Positions 54,180 to 64,000 of a DNA stretch of 64,000 nucleotides are shown here, piece by piece. The position numbers and the translations under genes were made by a program. Positions within the stretch are counted from its first letter, which is position 1, and the number at the start of each line of letters is the position of its first letter. Under the pieces are notes generated by a model. It saw nothing but the letters and a program-made list of their open reading frames with translations, had not been told where the DNA came from and ran no database searches. Source of the stretch: Bathynomus jamesi (taxonomy: Eukaryota; Arthropoda; Malacostraca; Isopoda; Cirolanidae); the NCBI GenBank assembly GCA_023014485.1, contig JAJOZX010000194.1, positions 1,288,501 through 1,352,500 of the forward strand, read 5' to 3'.

Positions 54180-55136
54180 ATCAAAAGTATGCCTTGCTTA
54201 AAAGATTGTTAAAAAGTTGGCAAAGTCTTGGGTGCTCTTTCCTCTGACAAGAAAAATGACTTCAAGGCATTGAACAACTTCAGTATTTGCTCTATTGCAG
54301 GCATTAATGAGAGCCATCTGGTTTTGGAATGGGAGAGTAGTTTCCTATATTCTATATTTGTGAAATCGCAAAAATATCTTAGTCTTTCCATTCTAACTGT
54401 GAATATTGCAAAATAATTAAATATCTTTAGAACAATCTGATCAACATCGCAGGATAATTGATCAGATACAGTTTGCAATGTGTTGTGCAATGCATTTTTT
54501 AATGTCAATTTTCAAATCTTTTAAAGATTGAATACAAAAACCTGACACTATGTCTGATTTCTCACCATTTAAGTTTAGCAATTTTAATAACTTAATATTG
54601 ATTTCAGTCTTTGTGAAATATTGGATGGGAATACTTTTTCTGCTTTGTGATTACTTGCATCTGTACTTATAATATAAAACAAATAAACTTTTTAGTTCAC
54701 TGCAAATAGAATGGAGTAAATATGGTGCCAGAACTTGTGTAATCATTCTTGATTATTTTGTTTTTGCTGGGGAATATTTCATTGCCATTTTAGAATCACT
54801 AAATAACTTTGGTATAAGTTTGTTAATGCAGTCTGTAGAGGTGAATGATTGGTGATGTTTAACCACATGATACGCGAAACAATTCAGTTTCAATAACTTT
54901 TTTTTCGTCAGAGCCGTCTCATTTTGCAAGAAGTTTGTAATAGTTTCACACTACTTGATGTTGCAATGGCAGAATGATGTTTTTGACCATTGATGTAATG
55001 TTTTGTCAGAAATGCCTCCATGACTTATGCTTATATATTTGTTGCAATGTTTGCAAAAAGCTTTCATATCATGCCTCCCTTTTTTGATGAATGGAAATTC
55101 TTCTATATATTTATTCAAGAAATGACACACTGACAT
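54180..55136 (-). pseudogene. hAT transposase relative of 40061-41890, decayed
   Basis: Minus strand. 55136 downward: a finger with FCKHCNKYISISHGG matching the CxxC...S.GHGG finger at 40061-41890. After many stops, 54508-54209 gives CDVDQIVLKIFNYF, SHSKTRWLSLMPAIEQILKL and FNALKSFFLSEERAPK, parallel to IPAVKRILKLFPGLRSYFL there. No hATC or TIR found. Confidence 0.7.
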
Positions 55137-55384
55137 TTCTGCTAAGGTCTAAAAAAAATTTCACAATTTTAATTATACAATAACTATCTTTTTGGCACAG
55201 AACTTCAATAAAAACAAAACTCTTGTTGCTCTGTAATTTTTTTTTGTTACAAAACAGACCATTGTAAGCAACTGCTCTGACAAGTGACAACTAGCCTACT
55301 AGGCTGGTCCTCGAAGGTTGGCGAGATGGCATTAGTAGTCCACAGCACAGTGTCTACTTGCATTCACTAGTGAATTTGAAGGAC

Positions 55385-56578
55385 AAAAAAAAACTCTACA
55401 AACTTCTTAATCTAGTATATATTTTCCATTGGAATCAATGACACTGTCAATGTCCTACAAGCTTTTCAATGCCATGTTTATAAAATTCAGGCAGTTTTGA
55501 GGCAAAAAACGTACAAAGACTGGTGTGCAGGTCATCTAAAGAAGAATGCTGTTTCTCTTCAAGATAGTTTTGCAGACTCCTGAAGAGATGATAATCTGAA
55601 GGTGCAAGGTCTGGAGGATGTGGAAGTTTTTCCCACCCAAGCTCGTCAATTTTTGCAGAAGTGATCAGAGTGGTATGAGGATGTGCATTGTTGTGGTGGA
55701 ACATGATTCATTTCCAATTAACTAAAGGTTGTCTCTTTTCTTTTAGTGCAGTGTTCAATCGATCCAGTTGTTGACAGTAGACTTGAGTGGTGATTGTTTG
55801 GTTGTGTGGTAAGGTTTCAAAGTGTATTACACCACCTTTATCCCACCAAACACTAAGCAACACCTTCCGAAGGTGAAGATTTGGTTTTGGCTGTGGTGTC
55901 GCTGGTTCTCCGGCACAAACCCACTGTTGATGGCGCTTAACATTCTGGTACAGTATCCACTTTTCATCACCAGTCACTAAGTGGTGCAAAAATGGATCTT
56001 TGAGTTCATGGGAATGAACAGCTGTGCTAATGTTTACCCACACCCTCAGATTGTCAACCGACAATTCATGTGGCACCCATTTTCCTAACTTAGGCACTTT
56101 CCTGAGTTGCAAATGTTGGTGGATGGGGATGAATTGAGTTTCTGGGCCAATTCTCCGACAGTTGTTGAACAGTCTTCTTCAAGTGTGGCTAACAGCAGGG
56201 CGTCCAGAGCGTGCTGCATCTGTCAAACAGCAGTCACCACTCCTAAACTTTTGAAACCATCTTTGACATTTCCTCACATGCAGAATATTGTTGTCATAAA
56301 TGTCCTGAATGTTTTGCGTTGCTTCAGTAGCACTATTCCCTTTTTTGAACTCGTAAAGCATTACATTCCTGATATGCTCTTCTGATACCGCCATGTTTAT
56401 GAGGGGTTCACATAAAGCAAAACACACGTCTTCACTGGTCAAGGTCTGTAAAGTATGTCGCGAAACACGATAGATCTCCTCTTAGATATAACCTTCGGAA
56501 AATTTATGCTTAAACCGAGTAGGACTAGTTTAAACTTAATTTATCGTAAAAAATGACATTACTTATGGGATGACCTGA
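55385..56578 (-). mobile_element. SETMAR-like mariner, one end missing
   Basis: Minus strand. The 5' end at about 56578 reads TCAGGTCATCCCATAAGT inward, a mariner terminus beside TA-rich sequence. The transposase occupies 55447-56442. The 3' TIR could not be found, so the element is probably truncated near 55385 beside a poly-A tract (minus-strand poly-T). Confidence 0.7.
55447..56442 (-). pseudogene. SETMAR-like mariner transposase
   Basis: Minus strand, from 56442: HIRNVMLYEFKKGNSATEAT and CQRWFQKFRSGD, the mariner HTH. A shift at about 56150-56180 leads to MQLRKVPKLGKWVPHEL, then LVTGDEKWILYQN (first Asp) and LLSVWWDKGG. A shift or stop at about 55705 leads to [11 protein letters not shown], where the second catalytic Asp (usually HDNA) is Asn. 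[12 protein letters not shown] keeps the third Asp. The stop at 55447 comes after KLVGH; relatives extend slightly further. Confidence 0.88.
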
Positions 56579-57295
56579 TATATTATATATATATATATAT
56601 ATATTTTTTTTTTTTAAAGTTCGGGAAGAACCGATTCGCCTCTATTTAAAAGGGCATATCTCAGTGGAAAAACAAAGAAAAAGTGAGAGGAAAGACAGAG
56701 GAAAAAGAAAGGGTGGAGGGGACAGTCGAAGTGGAAAAAGACCAAGGACTGCAGGGTCGAGCCCCATCATCCTTGGGTGCTAGGGCCGGGAGGGCGCATG
56801 TGAAACCTCCAGGAACAAGCATGTCCAAACGAGCACAAAGAGCACTCAAGAGCACGAGCTTAGAACCCCCTTGCGGGGATATATATATATATATATATAA
56901 ATTAAAAAACTATACATTGTAATAAAAATATAGTTCATGAATATAAAATAGAAGTGCTCATTTGTTTAGGTAGTGAATATTTCGTATATATTTGCTGATT
57001 TTGCCTTTGATAATTACGTTGACTGTTTAGTTGACTAAATGGTAAGCATAATTTTCTGCTTTATTTGAAAATGAGTTGATCAAATGTACATATTACTGTG
57101 CCTATATTTAAAAATAAGCAATCGTGTAACTTTGCTTGACATTGTAAAATTTATCTTAACAATATATTCTCTTATTTTATTTATTTATTTATTTATTTTT
57201 TTTTTTGTGAAACTGGGATATTTGATGGTCTTGAAAGGTCTTTTTGGGACATGTGCAACCCTACAATGAGCTTTTAATTTATATAGAAGTCTCCT
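56579..57295. other. gene-free stretch, repeat between AT microsatellites
   Basis: (AT)n at about 56580-56603 and 56880-56900 bracket a 280-bp purine-rich segment (56605-56880). It reads SMSKRAQRALKSTSL and LEPPCGD in one frame, but with no family I recognise; probably an interspersed repeat. 56900-57295 is A/T-rich with a TTTA repeat at 57175-57200. No gene. Confidence 0.45.
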
Positions 57296-57435
57296 ATGTG
57301 GAACCTTGGCAAGTGCCTTACTAAAATTTAAATAACATCTACATCATTTCCATTATCTACCTGATCAGTTACAAACTCTAAAAAGCCTAAGAGATTAGAC
57401 AAACAAGACCTTCTGTGAACTTGAAATAAAATTAA
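57296..57435 (-). pseudogene. CR1-like RT fragment
   Basis: Minus strand. HRRSCLSNLLGFLEFV and VDNGNDVDV, then a one-base shift into FSKALAKV: RT motifs 2b-3 of the CR1-like family. About 140 bp, heavily decayed. Confidence 0.65.
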
Positions 57436-57956
57436 AATTTTCCAAATGATATCGGTAGATTTTTATTGGTATTGATATTGGCTATTTCAAAAAGTATGAT
57501 TTTTCCAAAAAATATGAATAAAAGACTATTTAGAGGGTGATAAAATGATAAATTATTGGAAATTTCATTTCACATAACTTATTTTTTCACAAGGGTTAAG
57601 TTCTCGTGTAAAAATAGCAGCTGCTCTGTATGTTCAGGAGAGAGCAGATTTCTAGCAGCACTGGCAATGTTTCCTCCAAACAGCTGTTAGATACAATATA
57701 CACATTTTTAAGTGGCTAGGATATAGACATACGCTATGTTTGGCTTAATGCTGCAGGTTAATCATAGCCTAGGGTCAGGGTTGGAGTTGAGAGTCGGAGT
57801 CGTGGAGTTGGTACAAATCCAACCAACTCCGACTCCAAATCTTAAAACTACACCCATTTTCTTGAAATTTTCAATTGCATGTAGTTTCTCAGAAATTTTC
57901 TAGGCATGAAACTGTGTGTTTTTTCTCAGAATGTCCATCTGATTAGAATGTCTCTC
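57436..57956. other. gene-free stretch with hAT-like end
   Basis: A/T-rich. CAGGGTTGGAGTTGAG followed by AGTCGGAGTCG at 57777-57803 looks like one end of a hAT-type MITE; no partner end is visible. Otherwise nothing recognised. Confidence 0.4.
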
Positions 57957-58032
57957 TAACCCTTTGTCATATTTTCAGACCAATTGCACACATTAATTTA
58001 AATTATCTTTTTTACCTACCTAAATCCTAATA

Positions 58033-58656
58033 CAGTGGAACCTCGACTTACGAACGCCTCTATTTACGACCAAATCGACATACGAACATACGCCCGGCGC
58101 TTCGATTGCGATTGCGAGTGGATCTCTCGCATATTTGCTCCATGATTTTTCGTTTATTGCTTTATCTCTCGCATATTTGCTCCGTGATTTTTCGTTTATT
58201 GCTTTAATAAGCCCTTCATTATGGCTCTCAAGAAAGTGAAGAGTGATAGTGGCAGTGAAAAAAAAAAACTTAAAATAACCATTGAATTAAAGAGACAGAA
58301 AAGAGAGAGAACCCCTGAAGGAGAGGTGCCCAGTGTTCTTATGGAAGGGGACTCTCCTTCCAAACAGTAACTTCCCTCCCTCTTCCTTTCCTCATCACCA
58401 TCCACTCATGCCAGCGATTATCCTCCACAAAGGTACAGTAAAATTATACAGCTTATTAAATTTAGTATAATTTTTTTCTCTTATTTTCTCTTTATAAACT
58501 CTTACAAAGCATTAAAAGTACAATTATCTGGGGCGCTGGAACGGATTAATTAAATTTACATTAATTTCAATGGAAAAAATGGATTTGATTTACGACCAAT
58601 TCGAGGTGTGAACAGGGTCTCGGAACGAATTAAATTCGTAAGTCGAGGTTCCACTG
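58033..58656 (+). mobile_element. Tigger/pogo-type element with TA duplication
   Basis: TIRs CAGTGGAACCTCGACTTACG / CGTAAGTCGAGGTTCCACTG, flanked by TA (58031-58032, 58657-58658). The perfect ends match the pogo/Tigger style. 624 bp, mostly non-coding; a TGATTTTTCGTTTATTGC segment is tandemly duplicated at 58144-58205. Confidence 0.95.
58221..58370 (+). pseudogene. short N-terminal remnant of a Tigger-type transposase
   Basis: 49 codons from ATG 58221 to TAA: MALKKVKSDSG, KKKLKITIELKRQKRE, then an unrelated Pro/Glu tail. The ITIE-x-K pattern resembles the start of the CENP-B-type HTH of Tigger transposases. Far too short to function. Confidence 0.4.
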
Positions 58657-59004
58657 TACTATAATATTTCAGTGAGAAAAAATGCCTCTCTTTTATAACT
58701 TTGTATCCAGATGTACACATTAGGCCCAGTTTTTATTTTGCTCAATAGATGGCGTGTGATTGATGATGTCACTAGCAATTTGAAGCGTGGCATGTGCAGA
58801 AGCCACTTTTTTTTCTGGTAAATGTTTGTTATTTTTCTAAGTTTTTTTTTAACAATAGTTCATATCCAATTGGACACAGTTACTAGAAGGTAAAAGTTTG
58901 TCAGGGTAAATTTCTGTATACATTTGGACACAGCATAATTTCACATCTACAGAGCTCAAAAGTATATTTATAATATATACAGTAATATTATTGGTGTGTG
59001 TGTA

Positions 59005-59038
<34 letters not shown>

Positions 59039-59041
<3 letters not shown>

Positions 59042-61711
59042 GGCCGTAGCTGGGGGGGGATAGGGGGATATATCCCCCCCCCCGAAATTCTTCCCAAACT
59101 TAGAAATATATTCAGACAAATACTTCTCTCTGCATACTCCCTTTTCATGGAGCTCTTATTTTCTGGAATGGATTTACATTTCCGACTCGCCAAACTCTAT
59201 AAGGAGCTCATGTCGATTAATGAACTTACGCTTCCGACTCTTAAGTTTGCTTGCTTTTAATTGGTCCTCTTGCCTACGTCATGAATGACATCATTTTCTA
59301 TTAATGTGCCCATTGGCCATGTGCAGTTGTCACTCATGATGTCAGTTCCTAATATACGGTCAGTCATGCTGTTCTGTTTACTTCTTTGTTTTTCACATGT
59401 TGTGAGTCTGTGACCTGTTTACAATATGGGCAACAAGAGGCAAGCAAGTGTTTTAAATTATTTTGAGCCTAAAACAAAAAAGAAAAACAGTGATTTAATC
59501 TGTCCTTCTGACAGTGGTGAAACTTCAAATAGAAGTGAAAAAACTGAAAATGTTGTTTCCTCAGTGTGCGAGTCACAAATGTCTTTGGATATTGGCACAT
59601 TCCTCGAAAAATCATGTACAGACGAGGAAAAATATAATAATCTTAAAAATCTTTGGGTACCCAGGAGAATTATATAGTTTTCCACCGGGTAAAAGAAACT
59701 TAAAATTTCAAAGAAAGTGGCTGACTGAATTTAAGTGGCTTGCATATTCTTGAGCAAGTCAAGGTGTATTCTGCAAGTACTGTTTTGTCTTTGCTAAAAA
59801 TGTAGAAGTTGGTAAAGGAAATCACATAAGACTGAATGCACTAGTTAATGCTCTGTATACGCATTGGAAAGATGCAAAAGAGGATTTCCGCAAGCATGAA
59901 ACGCAGTTATCACAAAGACAGCTGTGTTAAAGCACAAAATTTTTTGTCAGTGTTTGAAAATAAAAAAAGGGATATCTGTACAACCTTAGACGATGCCAAA
60001 AGACAAAAAACCTAGAAAACAGAAAAAAACTCATGCCAATTATTGAAACCATTATTTTGTGTGGCCAACAAGAAATTGCATTGCAAGGTGATAGCAATGA
60101 TAGGATTTTGGAAGAAAATCAACAAAATGATGGAAATTAATGCGCTTTACTGCGGTTTAGGATTGGTGGTGGAGATGAGAATCTAAAGAAGCATTTCACT
60201 GAGTGTGGTCTAAATGCAACCTACACAAGCCCTGAAATTCAGAATGAAAGGATTAAATTACCACAAATATTAATCACTTCTCATACGTGAATCAGATGTC
60301 ATTCAAAATATTTTAGTGTTCTGGCAGATGAGACCTCAGACATCTGTGGAGTGGAACAATATACTCTTTGTGTTGGGTACGTGTTAAAAAGTGAAGAGAA
60401 CTATGTGTTGCGAGAAGATTTTCTGAAATTTGTTCCTATTCATGACTGTTCTGGTAGGGCACTTGCTGAAACATTATTAAAAGAACTGAGAGAGTTGGGG
60501 TTGGATGTAAACTACATGAGAGGGCAAGGATATGATGGGGCTAAGTCAATGAGTGGTCAATTGAAAGGATGTGCAGCTGTTATACAACAAACGCATCCTC
60601 AGGCTCTCTATGTCCATTGCTCTAGCCATGCCCTAAATCTGGCCCTTTCCCATGCTTGTTCAGTGCCAATAATAAGGACTAGTTTAACGGTAATGCGAGA
60701 TACAATAGCTTTCTTTAGACATTCTCCTAAGCGAAGTCATGTGCTGAAAAGTTGCATCAATGAAATGTATCCTGGTGCTAAAAGAACCCATCTGAAATTT
60801 TGTGAGACTTGGTGGGTTGAACATTTAGATTTAATTCTGTTACTGAAGGAACTTTGTGCACCAATTTCTCAAGCTTTAAACAGAATTCAGGATTTTACGG
60901 ACAAAGAGTCTACAATGAAGGCTTTCACATTAACTGCTATTGAGAGCAGCAAATTTTTGATATGCTTGGTTATTGTTAGTCAGGTGTTTGCACTACTGCA
61001 TGGCCTTTGCACATTCCTACAGTCTAAACAATGTGATCTTGCTTCTTGCCTGAACCATGCCATAGTTTTAAAAGATGAAATACAAGCCCTGAGGGACTCT
61101 ACCGATTCAAAATTTAAAGCAGTTTTCTGTGAAGCCAAAAACTTGGGTAAAAGTTTGGGTACAACAATTCAAATGCCACCTTCAGTCGGATGGAAATGCC
61201 TTTCCTAGACTTTATTAAATGAACTAAATGATAGATTTCTCAACCATAAAACTGTATTACAAAAACTGCATTTGTTGTTGCCGAAGAGATCCATCTCTCT
61301 GATGGATGAGGAAGTGAAAAACTGCTGCGAAACTTTGTCCCTTCAGTGGTCTGATGTAAGTGTTCCGGTAAAGTTTGAGGGAGAACTGAAGATGTGGAGA
61401 CGAACTTGGAGAGACCAAAATGAAAAGCCCATCGATTTCATTACTTCTTTAAATGAATGCAATGAAGAAATATTCCCTACAATTCATGCATTTTTGAAAA
61501 TAGGTGCCACTCTGCCAATAACTACAGCCACTGCAGAAAGATCATTTTCAACACTAAGAAGACTTAAAACCTACATAAGAAATTCTTCCTCTGAAGAGAG
61601 AGCCTGAATGGTTTGGCCTTAATGAGCATTCACTGCCTATTAGAAATACAACTGGAGGATGTTCTTCAAGAAATGTCAAAAAGGAAAATTAAATATCGTC
61701 TTTTAATGTAA
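59039..61711 (+). pseudogene. hAT transposase (TTF-type zinc finger), decayed
   Basis: An element end CAGGGCCGTAGCTGG at 59039 follows an (AT)n run. ATG at 59426 opens MGNKRQASVLNYFEPKTKKK. In shifted frames come FQRKWLTEFKWLAY and GVFCKYCFVFAKN (TTF finger), LADETSDICGVEQYTL, and a long open part at 60351-61208 with YMRGQGYDGAKSMSG and YVHCSSHALNLAL. After a stop come KIGATLPITTATAERSFSTL and RRLKTYIRNS (hATC). A shift at about 61605 leads to LNGLALMSIH and the end at 61711. No right TIR before the AT tract. Catalytic Asp candidates lie in LADETSD and GYDGA. Confidence 0.85.
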
Positions 61712-61729
61712 ACAATTTACATATCTTTG

Positions 61730-61731
<2 letters not shown>

Positions 61732-61789
<58 letters not shown>

Positions 61790-61790
61790 T
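61732..61790. repeat. (AT)n microsatellite
   Basis: Almost pure AT repeat between two hAT pseudogenes. Another AT tract lies at 59010-59038, so the first hAT is bracketed by AT runs. Confidence 0.9.
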
Positions 61791-61950
61791 ATGCACTGTT
61801 AGGCGTTAGCAGCTGTATTCACTAGACATAGCAGCTCAGATGAATTTCTTCATCATTTGTACTATGTATTAAAGCTCTCAGCATAAATTTACTTCCCCTC
61901 ATTTTATATTTTTCTTTTTCAGAAACACATCACTATCAACAATCTTTGTG

Positions 61951-63870
61951 ATGGAACAGCGATCAAAGCTGAAATCTGCGTTGTTGTTTTTTTTCTTTCT
62001 TTCTCAATCACTGATGGAAAGTTTTTCGTGTGCCAAGTGACCAAAGATGATGAGAGAACCTGTGGTGCCAAAATTAGCGCTTACTCGGGTGAAGGAACCA
62101 GTGCCCTGAGCAGATCATCAAATCTAAAGCGTCATCTACAACGCCATCATCCCAAGGTGTTGAAGATTGTTACTGAAAAGGATGCCAAAAGTAAGAAGGA
62201 TGATGATGCTCCTGGCCCAAGTTCTTCAAATCATCAAGCTCTCATTACCAAGTATTTTGAGAGTGGAAAGGTTACTGTGTCCATGATGGCAGATAAATTT
62301 AAGGGCTGCATCATTGAAATGGTGGTTAAGAATGCTGTCCCTTTGAGCTTGTTCTCTACCCTAGCTTTTGTCAGTTTGAACGGGGAAATGGCCCATAAAC
62401 TTGGTGTTTCGTTAGAAAGGAACAGTATTTGAAGTCTGGTACTGGAGGAGGCAAAAAAGCAGAAGCATGCGCTCAAGGAATTTCTTCGTGGATGGTTTGT
62501 TTTTCTGAAGATAGATACCTGCACATGCCAGAGAGTTAATTACTTCGCAATCAATGTTCAATTCATGGATGATTGAAAAGAAGTGGTCACATGCACATTG
62601 GTGGTAAGGGACACTGAAGCCCAACACACAAGTGACTATCTCCAACAGCTAGTGATGGATGTTCTGGAAGAGTTTGACATTGGTAAAGAATGAGTCTTAT
62701 TGATCGTGACTGACAGCATGATGAGTACCATTGAGAAGCTGAACAAAGATGAAGTGGTAGATGATTTTGATGAAGTTTCAGACAATGGCGGTGATACTTT
62801 AGATGAATTTGTGGATGCTGCTGCAAGGCTCTCCAAGATCCCATCACATGTGCTGTGGTGTCCATACATTACAACTGGCAATTTGTGATGGCTTGAGAGA
62901 AAAACATGTGGCCAGCCTTATTGGCAAATTGTGAAACGTCATGGTGGCTGCTAGAACACCAAAACTAGATGCTATACTGAAGCGACATGCTGGAAAAGGG
63001 GTGGTTTTGGATCAAGCAACTCGGTGGGGGAGTACATACTTCATAATTCAGCGTGTTCTTGAACTAAAACCTTTCCTTAGTGACATGGCCAACCCGGATG
63101 TCACGATGACTGAAGTTCAATGAGAGCAAGTGAAGGAACTTGAAAGCTTGCTTCGCCATCCATATACCATTACAAAAAACTTGCAAGCAGCTGACTTGAC
63201 TCCTGGTTTGTTTTATAAGGAGTGGAAGACCCTCATTTTCCACCTCTCTCAAATTGGTGGCATGATAGCCAATGGCATTATGAACTCAATGCTGGGCAGA
63301 GAAAGTTGTCTGCTGGACAATGACATCCTATTGGCTGCTATCTACATTGATGCCATGTACCGAGTCACACTGACGGAAGAACAGCAAATTAGAGCTAAAG
63401 CTGCTTTATGTGAAATAGCCATTCATATGAAAGGTCTACGAGCGGAAGATGAGGCTGTAGCTGGGCCGCAACACAGCAGCCTTCCATCTTCATCATCCAA
63501 TTCAAATTTTGAAGATGAAGAATTTGGTTTTGAGAAACATCTAGACAACCAGGAGTGGTCAAAGCGTCGTTGATTAGATTTGAAAAAAGTGGAGAAAGGA
63601 GCCTGACTGTGCTAGCTAAATTCAAATTTGATTTTTCTCGTGCACTGGGAGAGATAGAAAAAATTGACTGCACTGCAAAGTTGAAAGTGAAAGATCCGAT
63701 ACCCTGAGATTGTTCAAGATGCTGTTCTGACTGTCACAGCATTGCTACTGACTCAAGTCAGCGTGGAGTGTTTGTTTTCTGCCCTCCGAATCATCAGATC
63801 TGACTCAAGAGCAGCGATGAAGGAGGACCTAACTGAAGTGATCCTGTTTCTGAGAACAAATTCAGTTTAG
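61951..63870 (+). pseudogene. ZBED-like hAT transposase, decayed
   Basis: ATG 61951 (MEQRSKLKSAL), then a frameshift at a T-run. A BED zinc finger follows: FFVCQVTKDDERTCGAKI and SSNLKRHLQRHHP (C...C...H...H). Next are ALITKYFESGKVTVSMMADK and, after several shifts, TDSM-MSTIEKLNKDEVVDD, VLDQATRWGSTYFIIQRVLE, a TGA at 63121 where Trp is likely, LLRHPYTITKNLQAADLTPG, and DNDILLAAIYIDAMY. The final hATC block VSVECLFSALRIIRSDSRAA and VILFLRTNSV ends at 63870. All major parts are present but in at least six frames. Confidence 0.83.
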
Positions 63871-64000
63871 GTATGAGTACAGTATATATATGTGGTTGTA
63901 AAGTATTCATGTATTCCATTTATTGCAGTTGCTTTTTTATATGCTGAACCATTTTGAAATAGTTTCAACTTTCATATCTTATATTTTTATTATTTTATAA
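63871..64000. other. window end, no feature
   Basis: A/T-rich sequence after the hAT pseudogene; nothing recognised. Confidence 0.5.

Larger units (their letters stand above)
57960..59038. mobile_element. second copy of the piggyBac-type MITE, split and truncated
   Basis: Starts CCCTTTGTC after CTAA (TTAA with one change). It shares with 14443-15247 the segments around TCAATAGATGGC, TTTTTCTAAG and GGGTAAATTTCTGT. It is interrupted by a Tigger element at 58033-58656. The right end is not found: the copy runs into an AT tract and the hAT at 59039. Confidence 0.6.

Noticed and set aside
56683..56922. 79-codon plus-strand frame between AT microsatellites.
   Set aside because: Low-complexity purine-rich translation running into (AT)n; more likely part of a dispersed repeat.

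Overview
This 64 kb window is eukaryotic and looks arthropod. TTAGG-like runs are scattered through it (near 9,270, 29,090, 38,630, 42,755 and, reversed, 50,850). The transposon mix is CR1-like LINEs, BEL/Pao, Mag-like Ty3/gypsy, Penelope-like elements, many hAT families, mariner, Tigger, Merlin and Helitron, and microsatellites are abundant. A crustacean is a reasonable guess, but the sequence does not settle it. I found no convincing cellular gene. Almost everything recognisable is a transposable element, mostly broken and often inserted into another element.

Layout. 1-2,324: decayed transposase-like gene of an unnamed family. 2,868-6,325: a plus-strand CR1-like LINE split by a block holding a second, minus-strand CR1. 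6,922-9,105: a mariner-like element holding a hAT-type element that itself holds a MITE. 10,011-10,276: a fold-back MITE. 11,365-13,140: a minus-strand CR1 cut by a Helitron. 14,256-19,473: a DNA transposon with terminal inverted repeats (TIRs) of about 140-150 bp, encoding a distant relative of the 1-2,324 gene and carrying three later insertions. 19,487-37,434: a hAT transposase gene (minus strand) split by an LTR, which is split by a BEL/Pao retrotransposon, which is split by a gypsy element; a small hAT sits in its N-terminal region.

39,350-52,345: pieces of one LINE separated by a 10.9 kb hAT composite (39,568-50,444) and a Merlin-type element (50,571-52,082). The composite contains a second complete hAT (39,600-43,700), a 4.5 kb palindrome made of two Penelope-like 3' ends (43,985-48,527) with a tandem tRNA-like array in one arm, and a deleted mariner (48,581-49,484). 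52,346-64,000: MITEs, CR1 scraps, a SETMAR-like mariner, a piggyBac-type MITE split by a Tigger element, and two more decayed hAT transposases.

Many insertions are defined to the base by target-site duplications (TSDs) or by the host element's reading frame resuming on the far side, so relative ages can be read directly. The best candidate for something undescribed is the long-TIR transposon at 14,256-19,473, because it links an uncharacterised transposase-like protein family to defined element ends. The second is the Penelope palindrome with its tRNA-like array. Several otherwise young elements carry single-base indels in homopolymer runs, so some frameshifts may be assembly errors.
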